The position numbers and the translations under genes were made by a program. A stretch of DNA of 11,755 nucleotides, from positions 1 to 11,755 of the forward strand of contig JABUUT010000066.1 in the NCBI GenBank assembly GCA_021443045.1. The letters run 5' to 3'. The notes under the pieces were generated by a model. That model made no database searches. It was given only the letters and a program-made list of their open reading frames with translations, and had not been told where the DNA came from. The DNA comes from Fibrobacteraceae bacterium. GTDB lineage: Bacteria; Fibrobacterota; Fibrobacteria; Fibrobacterales; Fibrobacteraceae. Shown one piece after another: positions 1 through 7,326 of this stretch (position 1 is its first letter; each line of letters opens with the position of its first letter).

Positions 1-52
1 ATTTACTCTCGCCCTGGGGCGTAAGCTGTCGATTCTCCCTCCAGGGTGACAT
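1..52. repeat. Short hairpin-rich segment, possibly the edge of an intergenic palindromic repeat
   Basis: Two small stem-loops are visible: CGCC/GGCG around 10-21 and CCCT-CC-AGGG at 37-46. Read on the minus strand the segment begins GTCACCCTGGAGG, which resembles the GTCA(T/C)CCTG start of the intergenic element near 7356. It may therefore be a truncated copy of a dispersed intergenic repeat that continues beyond the left edge. All three forward frames hit stops within the first 83 bases, so at most the last few codons of an upstream gene could lie here. This is a tentative call. Confidence 0.25.
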
Positions 53-90
53 CAGTTCATTATGGTTAATAATAAGTGATTAATGAACTG
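53..90. promoter_or_regulatory. 10-bp perfect inverted repeat, 18-nt loop
   Basis: CAGTTCATTA (53-62) is mirrored exactly by TAATGAACTG (81-90). The stem can be extended past a small bulge using TGAC upstream and GTCA downstream. The first T-run (109-114) starts 18 nt after the stem, which is too far for a standard intrinsic terminator. It could be a weak terminator of an upstream gene or a dyad operator for a DNA-binding dimer. The symmetry is directly visible; the role is inferred. Confidence 0.4.
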
Positions 91-107
91 TCATCTGAAA
101 AGATTCA

Positions 108-138
108 ATTTTTTACGTTGCTTCCGATTTTTTACGTT
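108..138. repeat. Perfect 12-bp direct repeat at 19-bp period
   Basis: ATTTTTTACGTT occurs at 108-119 and again at 127-138. The starts are 19 bp apart, close to two helical turns, so two copies of a factor could bind the same DNA face. No third copy is seen nearby and the motif is not repeated in the leader of the second gene. The rest of 91-174 is AT-rich with no gene. Confidence 0.4.
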
Positions 139-174
139 TTTAGGATTTTTTCATTATTTTTCCCGAAAATTTAA

Positions 175-266
175 GGAAAAAATGTGACTGTATGCACGGA
201 AGAAAATTTTTTTACAATAAAAGTTCTCTTTTCTAAAAAAAAGTTTACTTTATAAAAAAAGTTTTG
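175..266 (+). promoter_or_regulatory. Conserved leader/promoter block of gene 1
   Basis: This 92-bp block aligns nearly collinearly with 7569-7659 upstream of gene 2. Shared landmarks are AAAAATGTGACT, a TGCAC or GGCAC half site, an AAAATTTTT tract, GTTTACTTTAT (243-253 versus 7637-7647) and AAAAGTTTTG. The distance from TGTGA to GTTTAC is 60 bp here and 61 bp there. A plausible sigma70-type -10 is TACAAT at 213-218, and the CRP-like site would overlap its -35 position. An alternative promoter lies around TTTACTTTATAAA (244-256). The conservation is seen; the exact promoter is inferred. Confidence 0.55.
183..198. promoter_or_regulatory. CRP/FNR-like 16-bp site
   Basis: TGTGA-N6-GCACG matches the general layout of CRP/FNR-family operators (TGTGA-N6-TCACA), with an imperfect right half. 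The same TGTGA-N6-GCAC pattern is present before gene 2 at 7576-7591 with a different N6, which supports selection on the half sites. The regulator gene is not in the window. Confidence 0.4.
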
Positions 267-286
267 TTAAAAAGACATCTGTTTTT

Positions 287-291
287 GGAGG
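287..291 (+). promoter_or_regulatory. Ribosome binding site of gene 1
   Basis: GGAGG lies 5 nt upstream of the ATG at 297. This favours that ATG over the in-frame TTG at 264, which has no purine-rich site before it and would put charged residues ahead of an otherwise canonical signal peptide. Confidence 0.85.
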
Positions 292-296
292 ATTCA

Positions 297-380
297 ATGT
301 TAAAGTTGTTTACTACTAAGAATTTGTTTTTTACTCTCGCTTTAACCCTGATGGTTGCGGGCCAGGCTATGGGAGCTTTG
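297..380 (+). other. Sec signal peptide of gene 1
   Basis: The n-region MLKLFTTKN is followed by a hydrophobic stretch of about 13 residues and AGQAMG. It is almost the same as the signal of gene 2 (MFKLFTAKNLLFTLALTLM). The similarity extends to DNA level, for example CTTTAACCCTGATGG versus CTTTGACCCTGATGG, so leader and signal were duplicated together. Confidence 0.85.
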
Positions 381-3300
381 GCTGACTCGACTATCGCTGG
401 CTCTACATATAAGAAAATTGGTAGTTGCCAAGAATTGGTAGAATTCAGGAATTTTGTTTCAGCATCAAATGATAAATTGACAACTAATGCAATTCTTACT
501 GCAAATATTGATATGTCTGTTTGTGGAGGAACTTTTACCCCCATAGGAAAGAATGGATCTCGATATATGGGTCATTTTAATGGCAACAACCATGTTATTT
601 CCAATCTTGTTATAGCTACAGGACATGAGATGAATAACACGGGACTTTTTTTTGGTCTTGACAATGGAGGTCTCATTGAAAATTTAATACTTGAAAATGT
701 GAATATCAGTGCTACTAAGGATAATTCATCGTGGAGTACTACTGTTAGTGTGGGTGCCGTTGTGGGCTGGATGAAAAGCGGCACCATCAGAAATTGTTAT
801 ACATCAGGGCAAATAAATACAACTGGCTTTGAAAATAGAATTGGTGGAATTGTTGGATACATAAGCTCCGGTACTATAGAAAATTGTTTGAGTACCGTGT
901 CGGCTTCCGCATCAGGCAATAACACTTATGTAGGTGGCATTGCGGGGCATTTTGAAAGTGGAATTATAAGATCTTGTGTCTATGATAATGATGCTGGGGC
1001 CTTAATCAATAGCGGTTCTGGTTCAATTGGTGGACTTGTTGGCTCAAAAACTAACAACGGAAATATTGAAGATTGCTATTACAAGCAGGGTGTTGCTTCG
1101 GTGGCTGTAGGTAGTGTAACCGGTGCCGGTACTGGAGGAACTTTTGATACCTTGTCTGCTACAGATTTGAATACTAAGGAAATCAGTTGCGATTTGAATC
1201 ATGGTACTTTGACAGATGGAGTATGCTCCGTAATAAGTCCTTGGGGCAACTGTGATAACATTACCAATTTCGGATTTTCTTACGATGAAGCTAAAAATCT
1301 TGTTTATGTGATAACCTTTGACCCTAATGGTGGTACTGCTGGTGCTATAAGTTCCAAGGGCCTTAGAGATGGGGAGGCTATCAATGGAAATGGAATTTCT
1401 ACACCATCCTATTCTGGTAAAACATTTATAGGTTGGGCTACTACAAATGACGCAAATGCTCCAGAAACATTGGGCGATGCGGATCATCCAAAAACTGTAT
1501 ATGCGGTATGGAAAAACAATGTTACCATAACCTTTGATGGCAATGGCGGAAAATTTGCGGATGATTTGCTAACAAAGGATTTGACCTTTGCTTACAATGC
1601 TCCTATTTCTGCTGAAGGCATTGTTGCGCCTGCTGACTATACTAGTGGTGAAGGCGAGAACCTGAAAAGGTATGTTTTTAAGGGATGGGCAAAAACAAAC
1701 GATGCAAGTGCTCCAGAAGCCTTGGGAAATGCCACTGAAACGGCAACGGTGTATGCTGTATGGGAAATTTCTACAGACAATTATTATTCTGTAACCTTCA
1801 ATGCCCTGGGTCATGGAACGGCTCCTGCATTACAGCGTGTTAAAGAAAATGAAAAAGCCTCGCCCCAAAATGGAATTACTGCCGATGGGTATACTTTTGG
1901 AGGCTGGTTCACCAATTCCGTTTGCTATGGCAGTGCTTTTGATTTTGCTAATACCTCGATTACAGCCGATGTAGAATTGTTTGCCAAGTGGACCCCAGTT
2001 ACATATACCATTACCTATTCGGGTGTAGAGGGTGCCGATAATTCCATGAATCCAGTAAACTTTACCATTGAAAGTACTGATATTGTCTTAAAGACCCCTG
2101 TAAAAGAAGGTTATGTTTTTAAGGGATGGAAAGAAGGAGCAGAAGTGGTAACGACTATTTTGCAAGGGTCTTCGGGGAACAAAACCTTTACAGCTTCTTG
2201 GGAGCCGAAGCAGTACAAGATTACCTACTTGGCGGGTATTAACAGTTTGAATTTTGTGGAACCGCAATATAAAACGCATGGTTCCCCCGTAAATTTGAAA
2301 GGTGCTGTTTTTACACATATGCAAGCCGAAACGCCGCGACCAGATCAAATCGGCTGGTCATTGACGGATGGTGGTGAAAAAGCCTATGAATTGGATGATC
2401 TTTATACTGAAAATGCGGATATAGTGCTGTACCCTGTTTGGAGTAATGCTGTTCGATATAGCGTTTCCTATACAATGCATTTTACCGACGCTTTGGGGAA
2501 TACGCTTAAAGACGACACCACCTATGCAGAAAGTGCTACAAGCGGTAATACATACACTCTAAAAATTGCAAAAGTAAACGGATTCCAATTCAATCAACTT
2601 ACAAGCGTTAAAACATCTAGTAACGCAGATATCACACCTAACGCGCAAAATAAGTTTAATATGCCTGCAGAGAATGTAGTTGTTGAGGGCTCTTATATGA
2701 TAGAGACCTACAACATTACCTATGTGGGTACCGACATGCCCAGCGGAACTGTGACTAGTTACAATATTAACTCTGCCGAAATCACATTGGTGAATCCCAC
2801 GACTAAATTAGGTTACAACTTTGTGGGATGGTACGAAAATGAACACTTTAATGGTTCTCCTGTAACTAAAATCGATGCCGGTAGCACAGGCAATAAAACA
2901 TTCTATGCCAAGTGGGAATCTGTACCTAGAACAATCACGGTGAAAAAAGAGGCTGGCTCTAGCGATTCTTTTACCATAGATGTTTCTTACGAGGATGATG
3001 AAGCAACGGTGCTGAAAAAAATAGATGCCGCTGTAAGTGTGAATGGTAAGGATTCTTGGAAAGAAAAGGCGAATAATGAACCTTATAGTTATCAATTTAA
3101 GACTTGGCAATCCTCGTCAGATGCCAACCCAAATGAAATTATACCCATTTTTAATGTGTATGGGAGTACTCGCATTACCTATGAAAAAAATGGTTCTCTT
3201 GTGGACACCGTATTGCAGATTCTTTTGTATACAGATGATAATCCTGCTAATGAGAATGACGTATGTAATGCAGGTCTTCCGGCAAAGGTGCGTGATAATT

Positions 3301-6300
3301 TATCAGGGATTACCCCTGTAAAAGTAAAGGATTCAGATTATACATATCAGTATGCAAATGCCTTTGAGAAAGATGGTGGGTTTTTTGTACCTAAATTTAC
3401 TGCAACAGCCCGTGAAAAAGAAAATATTTCTGTGGCATACGGTTCCGTATCTTTTAATTTAAATGTTCCGAAAGATGCCGATGCCGATGAACTTAAGCAA
3501 CTTATTGAAAATCATATTACCACAAACAGTCTTGGTATGCCATCTAAGGCAAATGCTGACCCCTATAGCTATGATTATTCTGGCTGGGAGAAGAACGAAA
3601 GTGGCGTGTATGCGCCTACATTCGACAAGTTTGTGAATGTGGACGTAACCCACAATAAGAATGGTGCAACCCCTGCAGTAACAGAAAGCTTTAAGATTCC
3701 TGTTGATAACGGGGCCTCAGATGCCCAAGTTGCAGATGTAATCAAGACTTACCTTGCAGGCCTGGATCCGGCTGTTGTGCCGGTGAATGCTGGGGCGACA
3801 ACTGATGGATATGCTTACACTGGCTGGAGAAAGGATGAGGAAAATAACAAGTTTGTGCCGGTGTTTGAAAAGGATGTTAAGGTTGTGTATGGTGATGGTG
3901 CTAGTGACAACATGAACATTGCCATTGCATACGGTGACGATGATGAGGCTATTAAGGGTAAAATAGAAACGGCTCTGACGGATAAAGGGATTGATTTACC
4001 TAAAGATTATGAAGATGCTCCCTACAGTTATGAGTATGTTGGCTGGAAGTTGAACGATGATGGTGACTATGTTGTTAATTTTATCGAAAAAGTGGGTGTT
4101 GAAATAGCCTATGTAAAGACTGGTGCAACGGATACCACCATTGAAACGCTGTATATCCTCACAGTGGCTGATAAAGAAGAGACCGTCACCATCAAAGATT
4201 CTCTTTCCAATGCTAGCATAATGCCTCTTAAAGTCGATTGCAAGTCTTGTACTTATGCAGGGGAAATTGAAAAAGTGACTGATGATGATAATGATGTTTC
4301 GTTTGTTCCAAAGTTTACAAACAAGGTTTTGTATGGTGCTGGTTCCAGCGATTTCTTTAATGTGACTGGCATTCTCGCTACCGACGATAGTTCTACTGTG
4401 GCTAAAAAAATCCAAAGTGCCTATGAGGCTTTGGATGAAGCGACTAAGGCAAAAATTAAGAAGGATGGTACAGAACCCTACCATTTTGTACTTGATGGCT
4501 GGACTAAGGATGCTGATGGCGATTGGATTCCTAACTTTAGGGAAGAAGTGACCGTTGAAATTACTTACACAAAAACGGGTGAAACATCTTCTACCACAGA
4601 AACCCTCTACATTGCCACCGTGGCAAATCAGGATGACACCACCAGCATTCGGGATTCTCTTTCCAAGGCTGGGATAACTCCTCTTAAGAGTGATTGCAAG
4701 TCTTGTACTTATGCTAGCAAAATTGAAAAAGTGACTGATGATGATGGCAATGTTTCGTTTATTCCAAAATTTACAAACAAAGTTGTTTATGGCACTGGAT
4801 CCAACGATTACTTTGAAGTTGCAGACATTCTAGCTACCGACGATAGTACTACTGTGGCTGGAAAAATCCAAAGTGCCTACAATTTGTTGAACCCCAAACC
4901 TACCATTTCTAAGGATGACGAACTTCCATTCAAGTTCCGATTGGATGGTTGGACCAAGGATGAAAATGGCAACTGGGTTCCCAATTTCCAGAAGTTTGTT
5001 GAAATTGATGTGGTGTATGAAAACAGTGGCTCTACAAAAACAAAGAAAGACACTGTGGATGTAGTGGATGAACGCTCTGTTGCTAGTGCTGCTGAAATTG
5101 CTAAAGTAATTCAGGATATAGAAGACAGCTTGAAACATGCCTATACAGATAAAACTGTAGACATTATTAAGAGTGGTTGTGCGACCTGTAGCTACACTGG
5201 AGTAGACACGGTGCAGGGGAGCAATGGAAAAATCACTGGCTTTGAAACGGTATTTACCAACGCCATTGAATATGATAATGGTGTGGATCCTAAGGTTAGC
5301 TTTAATGTAACCGACATTCGAAACTCTGATGACGACGATGCTGTGATTGAAAAAATTGAAGATACTTTTGACAATTTGTCGCCAAAGCCTAAGGTGGCCA
5401 AAACCGCAGAAGTTCCATACGTTTATGAACATGGTGGTTGGGAAAAAGATGATGCAGATAAATTTGTTCCAACCTTTGACAAGTATATTCTTGTGGATGT
5501 TGGCGACACCAATAAAGACGGAACTGCTGATACTGCTTGTGTAAAGATTGATGAAGGTGCAACCGATAATCAGGTGATTGCAGCCATAAAAAAACACTTG
5601 GATGACAACAGCATTACTCCAGTAAAGGAAGCCTCTAGCGAAGCCTTTGATTACGAGTACACCGACATTGTGAAAAATACCGATGGTACCTTTGGCCCAA
5701 CCTTTGACAAGCATGTTCTTGTGGACGTTACAACGGTTGAAGGGCGTGATACCTTGGCAAAAACATTGAAGATTTCTATTGGAGATGGCTTTGACAACAA
5801 TCAAATAGTCGATGCCATAGAAACGGCTCTAAAAAACAAGAATCCTCCTCTTGTTCTGATTCCAGACGAAACTTCTGATGACAGCTTGTACACCTTTAAG
5901 AGCATACAAATAGAGGATGGTCGCTTTGTACCAACCTTTGATGCCACCGTTAGGGTGGATACAATGCAGGTTGTAGTTGAAAAGGATACTGTAAAAGTGC
6001 CTATAGATGTAGTAACCGCTAAAAATCCAGAAAAAATGAACAAGGTAATTGCAGACTCCCTGTCTAATCGCAATCCGCCTGTAGTCATTCCTTCTGAGCC
6101 TTCTTGGGCCAGCTCCGACAGTACTTACGCTTACGAAGACTTTAAGAAAAATGAAGAGGGCTACTTTGTGCCAAGCTACATTGTTGATGTGGTAAAAGAC
6201 ACCATCCATGTGGCTCTTGACGACATCGATGGTGATGGGGTAAAAGACACCATAGATGTGGTTGTGCACCGCACCGACAGCGATTCCATAATCTCCGTAA

Positions 6301-7313
6301 AGATTGACGATGCGCTTGAAAACTACGATCCGAAGATTCCGACTCCCACCAAGGCGGACACCGAAGACAGTACCTACACCCATAGTGGTTGGGAAAAGAA
6401 CGAGGACGGCAACTATGTGCCCACCTTCACTGCTGAAGAAAAGGAAAAGGTCATTAACGTTGTGGTGGGCAAAGACACTCTCCAAGTAACTATAGACACA
6501 AAGGACACAACCAGCATTTCTAACCAAATTTGGAATGAAATATCCAAGCATGAGGATATTGATTTGCCTAGAAAAGGCATGAGCGATTCTACGGAATTTG
6601 AAATTAATGAATGGAAGCGAGATGATTCTACGGGCTTGTATGTGCCTGTAATCAAGGAAATTCCACGAGTATTCAAAATTACGTACATTATGCCAGAAAC
6701 TGCTGTTATGTCAGAAAAAGTAAATTCTTACACCTTTGGCAAGAAGACGGTTCTTCCCACGGCATCCATTAAGGGTGAAAATGAATGGGTGTTCATGGGT
6801 TGGTTTACCGGGGATGATGGCATGGGTAATCGTGTAAGCGCCCTTGCTCCAGAAACCCGTGGTTCCAAGACTTTCTATGCCTATTTCCAGCGTTCTGTGA
6901 AGTATGAAACAAAAGATGATGAAGGCATTATCCAGATTGTTTATGCAAACAACGGAGACTTTAAATTGGAAAATGCTTTGAAGAGCCTTGTTTCAAAGTA
7001 CTATGAAGAAGATGGTGAAACTTATGGCTTTGACCATTGGGAAGTGGACAAGGATGGTGTTTACCATGCCAAGTACAAAGTAACCGAATCCATCCATTCC
7101 ACTGTTGTGGCCGGTTTCAAGGTGATGGTCAACGGCCGTCAGCTGAGTTTGCAAGGGGTAAGGAATGGCTCCATGGTGACTATAGTTGACATGAATGGCA
7201 AAATCGTTAACCAAGGCGAAGTGTTCCATGGGGGTCAGGTGTTCCAGCTGCCCCATGCCGGAAACTACATCGTTCGTGTAGGCACTCAGGCACGTACCAT
7301 TGGCGTCCGATAG
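297..7313 (+). CDS. Giant secreted GLUG/InlB-repeat adhesin-like protein with C-terminal sorting domain
   Basis: The protein is 2338 aa and ends in TAG. Residues 1 to about 26-29 form a Sec signal peptide: Lys3 and Lys8, a hydrophobic core LFFTLALTLMVAG, and cleavage after AMG or ALA. Residues about 85-275 contain a GLUG-type region with four 'IGGIVG...SGTIENC' rungs. Residues 337-874 hold seven Listeria-Bacteroides/InlB B-type modules ('F..NGG...GW...YAVW'). Residues 878-2124 hold about 16 acidic repeats of 70-89 aa in two alternating subtypes. Another InlB-type module spans 2125-2200, a short acidic unit 2201-2265, and a sorting-like domain the last roughly 73 residues. No enzyme motif is recognisable. 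Families with these modules are typically cell-surface or secreted adhesins, so a surface-exposed filamentous adhesin or structural protein is the likely role; the ligand is unknown. The downstream paralogue begins 410 bp later and has a matching leader, suggesting separate but co-regulated transcription. Confidence 0.93.
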   Translation: MLKLFTTKNLFFTLALTLMVAGQAMGALADSTIAGSTYKKIGSCQELVEFRNFVSASNDKLTTNAILTANIDMSVCGGTFTPIGKNGSRYMGHFNGNNHVISNLVIATGHEMNNTGLFFGLDNGGLIENLILENVNISATKDNSSWSTTVSVGAVVGWMKSGTIRNCYTSGQINTTGFENRIGGIVGYISSGTIENCLSTVSASASGNNTYVGGIAGHFESGIIRSCVYDNDAGALINSGSGSIGGLVGSKTNNGNIEDCYYKQGVASVAVGSVTGAGTGGTFDTLSATDLNTKEISCDLNHGTLTDGVCSVISPWGNCDNITNFGFSYDEAKNLVYVITFDPNGGTAGAISSKGLRDGEAINGNGISTPSYSGKTFIGWATTNDANAPETLGDADHPKTVYAVWKNNVTITFDGNGGKFADDLLTKDLTFAYNAPISAEGIVAPADYTSGEGENLKRYVFKGWAKTNDASAPEALGNATETATVYAVWEISTDNYYSVTFNALGHGTAPALQRVKENEKASPQNGITADGYTFGGWFTNSVCYGSAFDFANTSITADVELFAKWTPVTYTITYSGVEGADNSMNPVNFTIESTDIVLKTPVKEGYVFKGWKEGAEVVTTILQGSSGNKTFTASWEPKQYKITYLAGINSLNFVEPQYKTHGSPVNLKGAVFTHMQAETPRPDQIGWSLTDGGEKAYELDDLYTENADIVLYPVWSNAVRYSVSYTMHFTDALGNTLKDDTTYAESATSGNTYTLKIAKVNGFQFNQLTSVKTSSNADITPNAQNKFNMPAENVVVEGSYMIETYNITYVGTDMPSGTVTSYNINSAEITLVNPTTKLGYNFVGWYENEHFNGSPVTKIDAGSTGNKTFYAKWESVPRTITVKKEAGSSDSFTIDVSYEDDEATVLKKIDAAVSVNGKDSWKEKANNEPYSYQFKTWQSSSDANPNEIIPIFNVYGSTRITYEKNGSLVDTVLQILLYTDDNPANENDVCNAGLPAKVRDNLSGITPVKVKDSDYTYQYANAFEKDGGFFVPKFTATAREKENISVAYGSVSFNLNVPKDADADELKQLIENHITTNSLGMPSKANADPYSYDYSGWEKNESGVYAPTFDKFVNVDVTHNKNGATPAVTESFKIPVDNGASDAQVADVIKTYLAGLDPAVVPVNAGATTDGYAYTGWRKDEENNKFVPVFEKDVKVVYGDGASDNMNIAIAYGDDDEAIKGKIETALTDKGIDLPKDYEDAPYSYEYVGWKLNDDGDYVVNFIEKVGVEIAYVKTGATDTTIETLYILTVADKEETVTIKDSLSNASIMPLKVDCKSCTYAGEIEKVTDDDNDVSFVPKFTNKVLYGAGSSDFFNVTGILATDDSSTVAKKIQSAYEALDEATKAKIKKDGTEPYHFVLDGWTKDADGDWIPNFREEVTVEITYTKTGETSSTTETLYIATVANQDDTTSIRDSLSKAGITPLKSDCKSCTYASKIEKVTDDDGNVSFIPKFTNKVVYGTGSNDYFEVADILATDDSTTVAGKIQSAYNLLNPKPTISKDDELPFKFRLDGWTKDENGNWVPNFQKFVEIDVVYENSGSTKTKKDTVDVVDERSVASAAEIAKVIQDIEDSLKHAYTDKTVDIIKSGCATCSYTGVDTVQGSNGKITGFETVFTNAIEYDNGVDPKVSFNVTDIRNSDDDDAVIEKIEDTFDNLSPKPKVAKTAEVPYVYEHGGWEKDDADKFVPTFDKYILVDVGDTNKDGTADTACVKIDEGATDNQVIAAIKKHLDDNSITPVKEASSEAFDYEYTDIVKNTDGTFGPTFDKHVLVDVTTVEGRDTLAKTLKISIGDGFDNNQIVDAIETALKNKNPPLVLIPDETSDDSLYTFKSIQIEDGRFVPTFDATVRVDTMQVVVEKDTVKVPIDVVTAKNPEKMNKVIADSLSNRNPPVVIPSEPSWASSDSTYAYEDFKKNEEGYFVPSYIVDVVKDTIHVALDDIDGDGVKDTIDVVVHRTDSDSIISVKIDDALENYDPKIPTPTKADTEDSTYTHSGWEKNEDGNYVPTFTAEEKEKVINVVVGKDTLQVTIDTKDTTSISNQIWNEISKHEDIDLPRKGMSDSTEFEINEWKRDDSTGLYVPVIKEIPRVFKITYIMPETAVMSEKVNSYTFGKKTVLPTASIKGENEWVFMGWFTGDDGMGNRVSALAPETRGSKTFYAYFQRSVKYETKDDEGIIQIVYANNGDFKLENALKSLVSKYYEEDGETYGFDHWEVDKDGVYHAKYKVTESIHSTVVAGFKVMVNGRQLSLQGVRNGSMVTIVDMNGKIVNQGEVFHGGQVFQLPHAGNYIVRVGTQARTIGVR
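540..1120 (+). other. GLUG-repeat (beta-helix-like) region of gene 1
   Basis: After 'GHFNGNNHVISNL', typical of the start of GLUG proteins, four rungs follow: VGAVVGWMKSGTIRNCY, IGGIVGYISSGTIENC, VGGIAGHFESGIIRSC and IGGLVGSKTNNGNIEDC. Rung starts are about 30 residues apart. Each carries a Cys near the same place, which could stack along the helix face. The GLUG motif is known from secreted bacterial proteins, including adhesins and peptidases; no protease site is seen here. Confidence 0.75.
1305..2918 (+). repeat. Seven InlB B-type (Listeria-Bacteroides) modules of gene 1
   Basis: Module starts are near 1305, 1521, 1785, 2007, 2214, 2454 and 2709. Most begin with a 'Y.ITF..NGG' type strand, pass through 'GY.F.GW', and end in 'YAVW', 'FAKW', 'YPVW' or 'YAKWE'. 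The sixth ('YSVSYTMHFTDALGN...VEGSYM') is degenerate and lacks the terminal Trp. InlB B repeats have a small ubiquitin/SUMO-like fold. Gene 2 has seven modules in the same order, including the degenerate sixth. Confidence 0.8.
4092..4997 (+). repeat. 456-bp intragenic tandem duplication (A+B unit pair)
   Basis: The A+B pair at 4092-4547 is repeated at 4548-4997, offset by exactly 456 bp (152 codons) over its first part. Long identical DNA stretches show it, such as GATTGCAAGTCTTGTACTTA at 4236 and 4692, GCTACCGACGATAGT, and AAAATCCAAAGTGCCTA. The second B unit is slightly shorter. The repeat similarity here is clearly higher than among other units, indicating a more recent duplication. Confidence 0.8.
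5505..5540 (+). other. Ca2+-loop-like motif in acidic unit 12
   Basis: DTNKDGTAD follows the first strand 'ILVDVG' of the unit. The D-x-N-x-D-G-x-x-D spacing fits EF-hand/dockerin/thrombospondin-3-like calcium loops. Binding is inferred; no paired helices of a true EF-hand are evident. Confidence 0.5.
6222..6257 (+). other. Ca2+-loop-like motif in acidic unit 15
   Basis: DIDGDGVKDTID has D-x-D-x-D-G-x-x-D spacing with an acidic residue at position 12, as in classical calcium loops. It sits between two strands ('DTIHVAL' and 'TIDVVV') at nearly the same place in the unit as the loop at 5505. Confidence 0.55.
6669..7091 (+). other. C-terminal-proximal InlB-type module plus short acidic unit
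   Basis: 'VFKITYIMPETAV...WVFMGWFTGDDG...FYAYFQ' (6669-6896) is a return of the InlB-type module after the acidic stalk. It is followed by a shortened acidic unit ending 'YGFDHWEVDKDGVYHAKYK' (6897-7091). This last unit looks intermediate between the InlB and acidic types, which supports a common origin. Confidence 0.6.
7092..7310 (+). other. C-terminal T9SS/Por-like sorting domain
   Basis: The last roughly 73 residues contain 'NGRQLSLQGVRNGSMVTIVD', then 'MNGKIVNQGEVFHGGQVF', then 'LPHAGNYIVRVGTQARTIGV'. This matches the general layout of type A sorting domains: 'V.IYD.NGK.V', a Gly-rich turn, 'LP.G.YIVRV', and a basic tail. In Bacteroidota such domains direct outer-membrane transit through the type IX secretion system and surface attachment. 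The assignment rests on motif resemblance; a related Fibrobacter-type C-terminal domain is equally possible. Confidence 0.6.
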
Positions 7314-7326
7314 AAGCCGAGGCCGG

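Larger units (their letters stand above)
2928..6668 (+). repeat. About 16 acidic 70-89-aa repeats forming the stalk of gene 1
   Basis: Approximate unit starts are 2928, 3171, 3423, 3633, 3876, 4092, 4326, 4548, 4782, 4998, 5265, 5487, 5715, 5949, 6189 and 6450. The typical plan is a strand 'V.VDV.Y', an acidic stretch, an amphipathic helix such as 'DDDAVIEKIEDTF', a Pro-containing linker, 'PYSYEY.GW', and 'K.EDG.YVPTFDK' leading straight into the next unit. Up to about 5486, longer A units ('V.V.Y.KTGAT') alternate with shorter B units ('V.YG.GSSD'). I do not recognise a named family. Because the end motif echoes the InlB 'GW...YAKW' end, it may be a diverged relative of the InlB fold (inference). 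Confidence 0.75.

Noticed and set aside
264..296. In-frame upstream TTG start for gene 1
   Set aside because: It lacks a ribosome binding site and would add charged residues before a normal signal peptide. The ATG at 297 has GGAGG at good spacing and aligns with the start of gene 2.
4830..5804. Long minus-strand open frame (324 codons)
   Set aside because: It lies fully inside the repeat region of gene 1, gives a Phe/Ile/Asn-rich protein without recognisable motifs, and arises from the regular codon pattern of the acidic repeats.
5829..6551. Minus-strand open frame (240 codons)
   Set aside because: It is an antisense shadow of gene 1 with no ribosome binding site or family signature.
2928..6668. 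CRISPR-like or other DNA-level array
   Set aside because: The repetition is at protein level with units of 210-267 bp and diverged DNA. There are no short identical repeats with unique spacers.
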